From Pisolithus tinctorius (Eukaryota > Basidiomycota > Agaricomycetes > Boletales > Pisolithaceae), in the NCBI GenBank assembly GCA_024663395.1, contig JANFAH010000183.1, positions 1-35,689 of the forward strand: a stretch of DNA of 35,689 nt. Direction: 5' to 3'. This document shows positions 1 to 10,113 of the stretch, in pieces; position 1 is the stretch's first letter; each line of letters begins with the position of its first letter. The notes beneath the pieces are model-generated. The model made no database searches, was not told where the DNA came from, and was given only the letters and a program-made list of their open reading frames with translations. Both the position numbers and the translations under genes were made by a program.

Positions 1-1223
1 TCAGTTTCTTTGCTGAAAACATTTTAAAAAAAGATTGAAAAATGAGACTCTTTAATTTGGGATGTTTTTGTGACAAATATTGTAAAAATATATTGGATTT
101 GTATTGTCTATCATTCCTCACAAAATGCCACTGGAAAATTTTAAATATTTGCATATAAAAAAATTATGGATGTTCAGCAGAACGATTTTGAACACAATAT
201 GTGTGATACATTGTAAATAATTTTCCAATATATGTCACTTTTTTTTAGAATTAACAATCTGCTTTTTTGTGAGCAGGAAGTTTAAAAAGTAGGCAGTATT
301 TACTTAGTCTAAGTATTGTATTGCAATGATGAGTTGTGTGCTGAAGCTCATATGAAAAACATTCTGCTTTTTTTATGCTCAAACATGTAATATACAGTGA
401 AATATTTTTCAACAAAAAATCAAATCAGAAATAAAGTCTTTCCACATTAAAATCATAGGTCAAAACATCAAAAATTATTTCTAGATGAAATATTGAGTAT
501 ATTATTACACATTTTAAGAGCAATTGATACAGTATGGTATGCTGATGCAGATATGGCATGCTGTTGTAGCCATGCCTTGACCCCAGCCAGACTCAGCCTT
601 GCACTCACTCAGTCCAGCCTCACCCTTGCCAAATCCCTACCCCCAGTTGGTCTAGCACAGTTAGCACTGCTTTGAAGTGCTGCTATGAAGTGTCATTTTG
701 GTTGAGCCTGACCCAGCCTTGTCCCCAGTCTGCCCTTGTCTCTGTCCCAGTCTCTGGTTATCTTTGTCATGACTTACTAATACCATTCTTACCAATCAGT
801 TACCAATCTCTGTGAGACTGGCATTACCAGTCTTCATACTATAGTTACCCCTAGTATGTAAACCCATAGATACTTGGCCTGTATTCCCTCAGTCTGAAAT
901 CAAATAAGTCTCATCTGAAATCCTCTGCCTCAGCCTTGGACTTGGACTGTGACCCACACAAGGGAACAGTGCTGTGTCATCAGTCACTAAGTCCAAACAG
1001 TACACCATCTGATCCCTGACCCCTTGACCTCATGCCTGTACCAGTCTCTGGTCCAGTCTTGAAACTGGTAACCTCAGACTTGACACATGCTGGGAACCAC
1101 ACCCTCACTCATACAGGACATCCTGTGGTCCTCAATCATGGGGAACATGAACTCTAAAGTCACTGGTATGTTGATGACCCTCCTGCAGGAAAAAAAAAAA
1201 GTTTGGCATTTATTGAAAGCCTC
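1..1223. other. No gene seen; A+T-rich then TG/CA-rich DNA
   Basis: The first 480 bases are low-complexity A+T-rich sequence. From about 580 to 1080 it becomes a C- and T-rich, CpG-free stretch full of CAGTC, CCAGCC and CTTG motifs. No reading frame here resembles a protein I know. It may be the upstream part of the decayed Hsp70 locus or an older repeat. Confidence 0.5.
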
Positions 1224-1734
1224 ATGGTTGGAATTGACCTTGGTACAACAAGTTCATCATTTCCATCATAGAGGGCAAGCAGGCATGTGTGACTGAGAAC
1301 TCCAAAGGTGCCTGGACAACCCCATCAGTAGTGGCCTTCACAAAACATGGGGAGCATCTCATTGGCCTGCCTGCCAAGTGTCAAGCAGTGGTTAATCCAT
1401 CAACACTGTCTTCACATTTAAGGGCTTGATTGGCTGCAAGTTCAAGGGTGTGGATGTCCAGGAGGACTTGAAGCACTGGTTAGTACATGCAACGACTGTC
1501 AAACAGGACAGCATCTTATATTGTCTACAGAACATTCAAAATTGCTGAGAAGTCAGATGCTTGACCAGCTGTTGAGGTTGACATTGGTAGCAAGAGCCAA
1601 CAATTCATATGTCATGGCAAATGTTTTGATCAGTAAGACAACTCATGTTCTCTCCAGAGTGCTGAGGAACTGTCATCCATGGTACTTACAAAGATGCATG
1701 AGACTGCTGAGCAGTTCCTTGACAAGAAAGTCAA
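1224..1734 (+). pseudogene. Mitochondrial-type Hsp70 (Ssc1/DnaK-like) pseudogene, N-terminal part
   Basis: Hsp70 is an ATP-dependent chaperone; the mitochondrial type drives protein import and folding in the matrix. Two separated stretches can be read with frame changes. The first (1224-1479) starts with the ATP-binding signature GIDLGTT and continues through [42 protein letters not shown] and [11 protein letters not shown]. The second (about 1552-1734) has AVEVDIGSK and EELSSMVLTKMHETAEQFL, then a GTAAGT donor-like site at 1735. The order and spacing match the start of the Hsp70 nucleotide-binding domain. The frame breaks after residue 12 or so and again near NP. Arginine CGN codons are replaced (for example Cys or Gln where Hsp70 has Arg), as expected from CpG loss. 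The rest of the gene is not recognisable downstream. Confidence 0.8.
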
Positions 1735-3252
1735 GTAAGTTTCATGCATATCATTTAGGAGTTCCCCAGTGTTGACAGCTATGATTAGCCATGCAGTCAT
1801 CCATTACACAAACAATTAATAAAACAGGTGTACTATAATCAGAAAGAAACCAAGAAAAAAGCTCCTGAAAGGCTGGTTTCAGACAAATCATGATTGACAC
1901 ATGCCAATGTGACCTTGCATTGTCACATACCACTCATGATTTGTACCACATCAACATTGATCCCTGGAACACATGGTTGATTACATATCAGAAGGAACCA
2001 AGGTGAGTGACTTTCATACTGTAGTTGCCTACCACTGATGGTGTTGTCTAATTGTGCTTTATTATGTCCTCAGAATGGCTCAATAGCTAGTGATGTGCAA
2101 CCACTGACATCCAATCCACTGATGGGGCATGTGGATTCCCTGAGGCTACTAGTATGTACATATTCCTTTTTGTTGCACTATTCAAAGTTTCCATATTCAT
2201 CTAAGAGCACCCAACTGACAGCTGTTGACCTCCATTGAGTAACATACAAGGGGGCAGCACACAAGCTGAACCCAATGCCTTCACTCCACTTCTGCCTCTC
2301 TGCTTTGTCAAACTTCCTCTGCACTTTGGTTCTAGCCCTCTGGGAGTGTCAGAGTTTGTCAGAGTGAGTGGTCCTGACTGTTAGGTTTTGACCTCAAGGC
2401 ACTTAAATTGGTACAAAGCTGTATTTAAAGAAGAGCTGTAGGGGAGGCATGTGCACTTGGTATAGGGAGGCTCAGACCATGGATGGGACAACCACTGGCA
2501 GGAGCAGCAGGATGAGGATGAGGGGGAGCCACAATTGTAATTACAAACACTGCAAAATTAGTTCCATTGCCACCCACAGGCCACTATATCCATGCACCCC
2601 CATTTCAAAATTGGCCACTTGTTATCATCTAAGTATCTGGCAACTCAGATGGTAGTATGATCAGCTTGGCTCAAAGTGGCAATGCACTTGAAAGCAATGG
2701 CAGTCACAAGATCTACAACTATACAGTAGTCCACTACTTAATACTACATTCTGTGTGCATTGAATGACCTGTGTTCAAAGACTCCCTTGTGCCTCTCAAA
2801 GGGACTAATTCAATTGTTGTTCTTCATTGTGCATCTTAGTACAATGTAACTACATGCTCAATGCCATGGAATCAAAATGAAATATTGATCTCTTGAGCCT
2901 GATGAATCAATATATGTTACCTCAACTCAATACAGGCATTCTTGGGGAACATGCTCTCTTTCAGTTATAATGCATGAAAATAAATTCAATACTACAATTA
3001 CAATGGGGATCAAGTACAGGCATCCATACACCAGGAAGCTTGAGCAAGGAGATCATGGGCAAGTAGGTTGAGAGGCAGGCAAAGCCTTAAAGCATTGGGA
3101 AGTCAGAGAATCATTATATTCACTGGTAGGTATTGTTCTTATTTAAATTTGTTTACTATTTTTTCCAATTGAATATTCACTTACAGAGCCTCAGCAGGTG
3201 GACTGATGGATGGAGTTTGGTGCAGTGAAGGGCATGAGCAATGAATTTCTGT
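1735..3252. other. CpG-free DNA without a recognisable gene
   Basis: This stretch follows the Hsp70 remnant and would hold its later exons, but I could not read any further Hsp70 motifs in it. Several splice-like GTGAGT/GTAAGT sites occur (for example near 2003), so exon remnants are possible. Short open frames are present but none looks conserved. Confidence 0.4.
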
Positions 3253-3334
3253 AACTTGATCTTCAAGCTGGACAAGGATGGGGCCATCCACAAAAAAGTC
3301 ACAGGCTATATATTCCTGGATGCCATCAGGCCAG
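3253..3334 (+). pseudogene. Exon-like fragment of unidentified protein
   Basis: A clean coding-like stretch reads NLIFKLDKDG, AIHKKVTGYI and FLDAIRPG, then meets a GTCAGT donor-like site at 3335. The upstream bases in a different frame read FGAVKGMSNEFL before a stop, suggesting a one-base break. The amino-acid texture (charged, no low complexity) looks like a genuine domain fragment, but I do not recognise the family. It sits in the CpG-depleted tract and has no CpG itself. Confidence 0.35.
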
Positions 3335-3742
3335 GTCAGTAAACTCTTTGTCTTCAATGATCATACTGGACCATTAACTCCAATTATGTGGGTTGGGGGG
3401 GGGAGAATGGATGCATTGGGGTTTTTGCATTTGTTATGTCATGGAACATACATACATAGCTGAATGTGCATACATCATGGACAGTGGGATGTGTCACTGT
3501 CACTTGTACAGTAGACTTTTTCATAATGCATATGTGTTGCACCAGCCTTTCTGAGATGCAAGATGAGATTCATTCAGCACCAAATGTGTAACAGTGTGAC
3601 ATGTGTGACATCTACAGTCTACCTATGGCCTCCAATAGTAGTCCAATGTAGTCTGCTTCACATTCTGCATTTCCTCCCAATACATCTCACCATGGAACTT
3701 ATGAACATGTCTTATCAACTCCAAAGAGGTGTTTGCATGACT

Positions 3743-4100
3743 CTAACTGATGCAAGCTGCTTCAATTTTTTCACACAACAGCACAATCTCTGCAGGTGAT
3801 ATTGAGGCTAATGTGGGCTGGACATCTTTGTCATCCAAATTGACTGATAATTTTACCACATTCAACAGCCATCTGGTACCAGACTGTTGTAGTGTTGGCT
3901 GCATCATTTTTGAATTGATACATGTGCTCACCAATTTCAGTTTCTTCCTGTGGTGTAAGAATCTTGTCAATGGTCAGTGGTACACTGAAGATGTGCTTGT
4001 GCTCCTGTAGTGTTTTCATGGAGTCCTTAAGTTCTTCCTCAGTGGTTGTAAGTTGTGGTGATGGATGAGATGCAGGAATTTTAATTATAAGTTCAGTGGC
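3743..4100 (-). pseudogene. Coding-like fragment of unidentified protein, two frames
   Basis: On the minus strand one frame is open from about 4100 to 3831, with segments such as TTTEEELKDSMKTLQEHKHI, SVPLTIDKILTPQEETEIG and EHMYQFKND. After a frame change the other frame continues with DDKDVQPTLASISPAEIVLL and CEKIEAACIS to about 3743. The composition looks like a soluble protein, and the shift between frames fits a decayed gene. I do not recognise the family. It lies in the CpG-depleted tract, so original Arg, Ala and Ser codons may be altered. Confidence 0.35.
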
Positions 4101-4612
4101 TCAGCCCCATTCAGTGGACTTCCCCTCTGCCAACAGAGCACCTCATACTGCATAATATCAATCCAGATCCTATGCATTAGTATTTATGCAAAAATGTGAC
4201 ATTACCCTGCATTCCACTGTGGAATCACCCAAAAGGTCATGCAAAATGAGATTTATGCATCAGTAGCAAATGCATTATGAGAAGGTGTGCTGTATATTGA
4301 TATTGCCATCAGTTATGAGTTTATCTGGTGAGAGTATATGCTGGAGCATGTTATAAAATAATTACCAAAAATTCAATGTTCTATCACATGGGTTTCATTG
4401 ACACTGTTTGGACACTTGGCCAGGGGACAAGTCTGCAGCTCTACTTCATCATGTGTGCCACCCATCCTCCACATTATCAAAGATGGCTCATACCTCCTTC
4501 TCTGACCATACATACAGCAACCCATCGGGCAACAGTTATGTTATCCACAATCCTACATAGTCAACCCCACTTTGCTGTGAGTTATTCTGCACCCTGCACT
4601 GCACCTTCCCTT

Positions 4613-4661
4613 GCTCAACCACCCCCCAATATGTCACATGATGTCACATGACATACCAGCC
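4613..4661 (-). repeat. CpG-lacking copy of a motif found intact at 5896-5933
   Basis: Read in opposite orientation, this stretch aligns with 5896-5933. CTCAACC, a C run, CAATAT, a CACRTGA box and GACAT follow in the same order. The positions that are CG in the CpG-rich copy (CCGCCC, CACGTG, GCCGG) read CA or TG here. This ties the CpG-poor tract to the neighbouring repeat family. Confidence 0.5.
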
Positions 4662-5039
4662 ACATCTTTTTGCAGTGTTGTTTGGTGTCTTCCAAGTCTG
4701 ACATGCACATGTTTTGTACAATACAACCCTTGTTATCTTAGGCCCTGAGCCTACAGATGCCTGCTCCAAATGTCTGTCATCTCTGGCTAAGCTGCAACTT
4801 GTCTATTATTTTTGTATAATAAAAAGTTGTATGCACATATATTACTGGGTGCTGACTAAGCATGCAAAAATGCGTACAGGCAATGAGGCAAAAACACAGT
4901 AGTCGTAAGTCAGAAAGGAAAGCAACAGAAATAAAGGACATAAACTATACCCCGTTCGAAAGGTCTCGTTGATTAGTACCATAATCTGAAAAAGCGAGAA
5001 GTAGGACGGCGAAATGGGCGAACTATTGCATACACACCG

Positions 5040-5800
5040 GTGAGGTATCACCTAGGGGAGGGAGAGGGGAGACCCTCGAGTGACAACAGCTGGGGGGATC
5101 AACACCAAGCTATGGCAGATGGTAGGGAACCTGCAGACGTATACCAGAAAAAGGAATCATGCCATTTCGACCACCCAATCCAGAGCTATACCCAAAGTGG
5201 CTCACCACCCTCTGAATACAAAAACAGGCATATCTCGACAATGACTGCGTGGAACCAGATGAAAAAGGTATCCCAAGGAAGGGTTAAGCGAAGGGAACAA
5301 ACTGCCCAAAAACCGAGAGGAGCGGCGGAGAAACGTGTGAGATATGATCTCAAGTCCTCAAAGGTGGGGAGAGGAGAGTCGCCTGAACAACAACGGCTGG
5401 GGGGATCAACACAAAACACTGGGAGATGGTAGGAAACACCTATAAGAGTGCAGAGAAAAGGGAACCGCACTAACCTGACCATTCAGTCACGAGGCATGCA
5501 CATAAGCATCGCACAGCACTCCTAACACGAAAACGGTCATATCTCTATAACAACCACACGGAATTGGATGAATGAGGCGTCCCCAGCGAGGGCTTAGTGA
5601 GGGAAACAAACGACCCGAAAGGCGAGAGAAACGGCATAGCAACACGCGAGATACGACGACGAGACCTCAAGGGTGGGCCTTCCCACAAATATGCAAATAA
5701 CTCTGGAACTGCTTGGCCTGTCAGGAAGATCCTATGATCAACAGGAAGCTATCGCCATCCTGCAAAAAAGCGAGAGACGCAGCACGACTTACATCTATTA
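5040..5800 (+). repeat. Plus-sense array of diverged ~310-bp repeats
   Basis: Two clear units and part of a third. The landmark CTGGGGGGATCAACAC occurs at about 5090 and 5397 (offset 307). A second landmark, AAAAC..GGT/GCATATCTC..A, occurs at about 5221 and 5530 (offset 309). Each unit also carries GAGAAACGTGTGAGATA-like and GGAACC/AATTGGATGA-like blocks. A third, more diverged piece starts near 5663 (CCTCAAGGGTGGGCC then CACAAATATGCAAAT). Long open frames here are composition artefacts of the repeat. No protein family is visible. Confidence 0.75.
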
Positions 5801-5944
5801 TATTTATGGCACACATATGGAGTGCATCACTGGTATTTTTTTTACTGCCTCGTCTACACCTAACGCTTCCCCCGACATTCCTAATTTGGAATACCGCCGG
5901 CATGTCACGTGATATATTGGGGGCGGTTGAGCTGGGACAGCTCT

Positions 5945-7300
5945 GCGCGAAAGGCACACCATCGAGATCCTGGAGTCGTAGATCACGCAGTTCTGCGCCT
6001 TTCCTATCGCTTTTCGGAATGCTCGTTCCCCTCGCCGAGATCTCTCTGGGGAGACCTCTTTCGTCTAATTCCATGCAGCCGTTGTTGAGATATCACCATT
6101 TTCGTGTTTGGAGGGCAGTGAAACATTTTCGTGTGTAGCTCAGGATCGGATGGTCCAATCGTGGTGATTCCTTTTTCTCCGCGTTTATCTGCGAGTACCC
6201 TACCGCCTTCTTGAGGCTCGTGTTGATCACCCTAGCCATTATCCTGAGGTTGTCACCCGCTTGTTTGCTTGCCCGGAGTTACCCCCATCATCTTGGGGCC
6301 GTATCTCGCTCGTTTCTCCGACGCGTCTCTCGCCTCTTTTCAGGATCGTACTGCTCGATGACGACTCCTTGGTGATGCCTGGATCATTCTGATTGGTGCA
6401 TATGTTACAGAGATATTCGCATTTTTGTGGCAAGGCCCACCCTTGAGGTCCTCTTGTCGTACCTCACACATCTCCGCGCCCCTTCTCTCGCTTTCTGAGC
6501 CACAAATCCCTCTCACTGACCCATTTTTGGGGAGCCCTTGTTCATCCAATTCCATGCGCTCGTTGTCAAGATACTCCCATTTTTCTGTTTGCAGGGTTTC
6601 AAGATGGTTTGGCGTATAACTCAGGATTGGGTGATCCAATCGGTGGGTTTTCTCTTTCTCCCTGATTTCCCTGGAGTCCTCTACTGCATCCCAGAGTTTC
6701 GTGTCAGTCACCCCAGCCATTGCCGTTCGAGGGTCACCTCACTCCTTCCCCCAGGACGTTATCTCGCATGTCTCATGCATTTCACGGTTGTTCCTCTCGC
6801 GTTCTTTGGATTGTGCACTACTCATCGAAGGCTTTCCGATGGTGGATTGTACATCGCACTTGCTACCACCGTTGCAGAGATATGCCTGTCTCCGTGCCGG
6901 TTAGGGAACTCGTCTTCAATCGATGGTCCCCCCTTTCCCGTCAACAACATCATGTATGTGACATCTCACCCATTCCTGGGCCCGACTTCTCACTTTTCGG
7001 GGGCTTGGTGCTCCTATTCTAGATCTTCTGAATGGTACTCTTTCCGTCGTCGTCGCTGCAGAACTTGTGGTGATATTCTTTTTTTTTTGGTGATGAGGAC
7101 ACCTTTAGACGGTTTTGCAGATATCTCAGGACAAGGAGTGTGGATTTCCTCTGTTCGTTTTGCGCCATGCTCGTTGCATTCCCCTCTGCCATCACCTGGC
7201 ATTTCGTGGCATTCTGAGCGGCCGTTGTCTGTCGATGTGTCGTTGTCTCGCCTCCCCTCTCATGACCATGGGTTCTTGTGTAGTCGAGCTGCCTTCGGGT
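5945..7300 (-). repeat. Minus-sense array of the same ~310-bp repeat family
   Basis: The reverse complement carries the same landmarks as the 5040-5800 array. CTGGGGTGA/CTAGGGTGA followed by TCAACAC or CTGACAC lies near 6222-6240 and 6705-6720. The block ATATCTCAACAAC..GCATGGAATTAGACGA lies near 6050-6095 and again near 6530-6575 (offset about 484, so the units carry an extra internal segment). A more diverged unit with GGCATATCTCTGCAAC lies near 6870-6890. Together with the left array this makes an imperfect inverted structure around a spacer of about 150 bp. Confidence 0.7.
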
Positions 7301-7330
7301 TGACTGGGACAGTCACACAACGAATTTTGG

Positions 7331-8415
7331 AGAGTTAAGCAAAGTTTTAATGTAGTAGAAAATGTAAAGACTGTACTTGAAAATTAATTTGACAATTCTT
7401 CAAAGGCAAAACTTGAAGTTTTGTGAATGCCTCAATGTTTTCTGATACTTCAAGTTTATGCACATGTATCGACAGCGTCAGAATGTCAATGTTAGCTTTA
7501 AGTTTGGTAGTGCTTCGAAGATGGGTGCGAACTTCCAATTTCATCTTCACATTACAACTTCAACAAAATATCAAGCTCAAGAATGGACTATATTCGTGTG
7601 TTGACCAAGGTTCCAAATGTGCACAAACAATAAATACCTCGGGATGAGGACGAAATGTGGATTGAAATGTAAAGTATGATGTATGGTTTATATGAATTGC
7701 CTGCTGGAGAAGACTGATTACCGGCATTGTAGGGTACCTGAGAATGGGAAGATGACGGGGTGTCCCTTTGGACAAAAGCATGTATAGAGGGTCGAACCGT
7801 GGGCAGAATAGAAAGTTGCAAAGAGCCAGTCGAGTACAGACCTCGTCTTGCTCACAACGTGTATTGTGAGTTTTATATCCACGCACGCGAACGTGAAGGA
7901 AAACAAAACCAGATGTTGCGTTCTGTACAAAGATCTGACGTCAAGGAAAAAAAGTGACCAGGTAAGTGCGTGATGGATCGGGTACAACGGTGAAACGGTA
8001 TGCCCAACTTCCCAATACTCGTCTGACTCGAACGCGTGCCATCGTGACCTCGACTGGCCAGCGATGCGTTTGTTGTATCCGCGGATGCGAAGCATCGCCA
8101 ACGCTCATTTTGTTTCCTGACGCCTTATCGTATACCAGTAAACTGTTGTCAGTAGCGTATCCACCTCGAATATGTTCAGCGCTCCTGCATCCTCACGGTC
8201 TCCGTTTGTCCAGCACCTCATTCAATTAGTAGCTTCTGTTCCCGCGTCATACGAAATTCACCTTGTGCCTCATTCACGAATTCCCCTCGCTGACAGTCGA
8301 CTGTTGGTCTCGTGTGGCGCAACTGTCGATTCCCCCTCCACGCTCGGCGACTTCAACACGAACTCTCCTCTTCTACGCTCAGCGACTTCAATTCTACCCC
8401 TTCCCTGCCCCACCC
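7331..8415. other. Intergenic; no gene supported
   Basis: Between the repeat arrays and the two-exon gene at 8416. A few frames of 60-127 codons are open but none reads like a known family, and starts are non-ATG or poorly placed. The last 250 bases before 8416 are C- and T-rich, as is usual for fungal promoters and 5' leaders. Confidence 0.4.
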
Positions 8416-8865
8416 ATGTCCCCCAATGCGTTCAAAACTCCCGACGGCGCTTCGACTCCCATTGACGTGCCCGAGACCGCTGAGGCAGTGACAGACGTGC
8501 TCAGGGATTTGTATAACTTGGTGGTATGTCTGCCATTCCGCTTGCGTACTAGTCCGTCGATATTGACTTGCCCCTAGAACTTTTCTCCCAACGGCTCGCC
8601 CCCCAAATGGGCTGCTCCTGCTGCCGTCGCCATGCCCTCCACCATCGACCCTGCTTTACTCTCCCTCGACGCTCATCCCCCTCCTGATATCCCAGCCGAC
8701 AACGTTCCCATCACCGAGACCATTGCGCCTAACCCGGGCATCGACTTCCATTCCATTCTAACTTTCCGCAATAGCCTTCAGGCCACCGTCTACGCGCTGG
8801 ACCATTTCCTTGCCGAACAGGCTGTGTCCAAGAAGGTGCTTGGAAAGCAGAAGAGGGAGGACTAG
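8416..8865 (+). CDS. Small two-exon gene, hypothetical protein of 131 aa
   Basis: Function unknown. Exon 1 (8416-8523) begins MSPNAFKTPDGASTPID and ends ...LRDLYNLV. A 54-bp intron (8524-8577, GTATGT...CCCTAG) follows in phase 0. Exon 2 (8578-8865) begins NFSPNGSPPKW and ends GKQKRED before TAG. The protein has a Pro/Ala-rich middle and a helix-like end (FHSILTFRNSLQATVYALDH). The ATG at 8416 is chosen because the frame runs through a perfect intron and the coding sequence is CpG-rich and unbroken, unlike most genes in the window. An earlier ATG at 8172 is in another frame and probably lies in the leader. No domain recognised. Confidence 0.6.
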
Positions 8866-9370
8866 GCAATGGAGCAGGAACTGAATCGTGGTTTCTTCGC
8901 CTTTGAGGCTTCAACAGCCTTGTAGATCTTATATACATCCCATTTCCCTGTAGCTTCAACACTTCGTTGGTCAGAGCGGATCTCTGTCGTCGTATATAAA
9001 GGAATGAAATCTTTGTCCACCAACCGTGGATGGATGGAAGAACTTGATGCAGATAAAGGAGAAATGCGACAACGAAGAAGTGGTAGGCAAGCAGGAAGGC
9101 GACGAAGGGGCAATTCTGGATGGGGGTTAGTGGAGAACAAGTGCAGTACATTGATATCACCCTGAAACGAGGGGGGCGGGCCCACGAACGCAGTCTGACA
9201 CCACAACGCCGCCGGTGAGAGAATGGTGCATATTCCACGCGTCGCCAAAGGATTGCACCTTCGTCAGTGCACCTACTACTTACCGCTTTGTTCCACAGCA
9301 GGGGGGAAAAGAGCTGGGCATGCGTCTGATGTGACCTGTTCCAGAGTGGTTGCTAACAATATTAATCATG
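8866..9370. other. Intergenic DNA between the 8416 gene and repeat copy A
   Basis: Minus-strand frames here (up to 169 codons, 8729-9238) mainly shadow the end of the 8416 gene. One ends KAKKPRFSSCSIA just before 8862. None shows domain motifs, and I do not call a gene. Confidence 0.4.
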
Positions 9371-9399
9371 ACTTACGTATCTCGTCAGCCATAACATCT

Positions 9400-10044
9400 C
9401 CATGCATGCCTCAACATAGTTGACAGTGCCTTGCCCAAACATGTCCTTCATCACGATCATGGCCATAAGTCACAACAACTGAAGAGAAAATACGTACGAG
9501 TCTCTCCAGTGAGATAATCTCGCCAGCCTCCAGAGCCCGAAGCCTATCAGTATCATCAGTAGGAGATCACAATGATGTGTGGCGATGCTCACATGATCTT
9601 TTTCTCTTCGTCCACAGCTTTCGCCAGTTCAAGGCAATCACGAACAAATCTAAGCTTGATCCCGTAACTAACGACCTCCTACAACAGGATTCAGCTGCAA
9701 AGGCACAAAGGCAACTATAGATGTAGCACACCGGCCGTACGCCACCTTGTATGGCCTTTCGAACATCGGGACAGATGAACTCATTCTATAATCAGTGGTC
9801 AGTGGTCAGCAAACATCTCGAAGGTTTCTCATTGTTTCCTCACAGCATTTGCAAGGGGGTTGCCCTCTGCAGCATGAATGGGGGGCGGAAGGGCGGGGAC
9901 ACCAGCACGAGTACTGGCGACGTTGGGCAGACGAACTGGAGTTCTGGGCGTAGACGGCAGACTGGACAGGTCTAAGAAAGTTTGGTTAGGACCACGAGAA
10001 CGCAGGTTATACGGTGTGTAGCGCCTGATGCCCTTGCGAGCCAT
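9400..10044 (-). pseudogene. Repeat-borne five-exon gene, copy A (3' end lost)
   Basis: Unknown protein. Exon 1 (9844-10044) starts MARKGIRRYTPYNLRSRG and has a basic, Pro/Thr/Ser-rich N-terminus ending NPLANA. Exon 2 (9741-9785) reads NEFICPDVRKAIQGG. Exon 3 (9593-9678) reads EVVSYGIKLRFVRDCLELAK and AVDEEKKIM. Exon 4 (ends at 9543) reads LRALEAGEIISLERL. Exon 5 begins DMFGQGTVNYVEACME, then is disrupted and the repeat ends. Introns are 58, 62, 49 and about 52 bp with GT-AG ends and matching phases. Exons 1-4 are open here, whereas copies B and C carry indels, so A best preserves the 5' part. An upstream ATG (MSPITR) exists but one extra base puts it out of frame in this copy. The acidic/helical C-terminal half suggests a protein-protein or nucleic-acid accessory role, but this is speculation. 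Confidence 0.6.
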
Positions 10045-10107
10045 ACCTGCGAGTGATGGGAGACATTGTGTAGTAGAGACGGAGAGGAGTGGTGAGGGTG
10101 GGGTCCA

Positions 10108-10113
10108 TTTATA
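10108..10113 (-). promoter_or_regulatory. TATA box of the repeat-borne gene, copy A
   Basis: TATAAA on the minus strand, about 47 bp upstream of the first ATG of the leader. It is conserved at the same place in copy B (29242-29247) and followed there by a C/T-rich leader. Confidence 0.5.

Larger units (their letters stand above)
1..4865. other. CpG-depleted relic tract
   Basis: Reading every line, I found only three CpG dinucleotides (near 183, 1493 and 4525), while TG and CA are abundant. From about 4873 onward CpG becomes frequent again. The first 480 bases are also very A+T rich with T and A runs. The tract contains decayed coding pieces (Hsp70 and others, listed separately), so it was once ordinary genic or duplicated DNA. 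Known biology: cytosine methylation at CpG followed by deamination removes CpG from silenced repeats in basidiomycetes. That this happened here is inference. Confidence 0.85.

Noticed and set aside
4328..4651. 107-codon plus frame in the CpG desert
   Set aside because: Rich in His/Thr/Pro from CA-rich DNA, and its end overlaps the CpG-less copy of a repeat motif; likely a consequence of CpG loss.
5040..5432. 130-codon open frame on the plus strand
   Set aside because: It coincides with the first ~310-bp repeat unit and part of the second; it is a charged, repeat-derived sequence without conserved domain.
6538..7338. 266-codon open frame on the plus strand
   Set aside because: It lies across diverged units of the inverted repeat array, has no family-like motif and no good ATG context. 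Other frames in the array are also long open, so composition explains it.
8729..9238. 169-codon minus-strand open frame opposite the 8416 gene
   Set aside because: Its second half is antisense to the well-supported exon 2 of the 8416 gene. Residue pattern is not domain-like.
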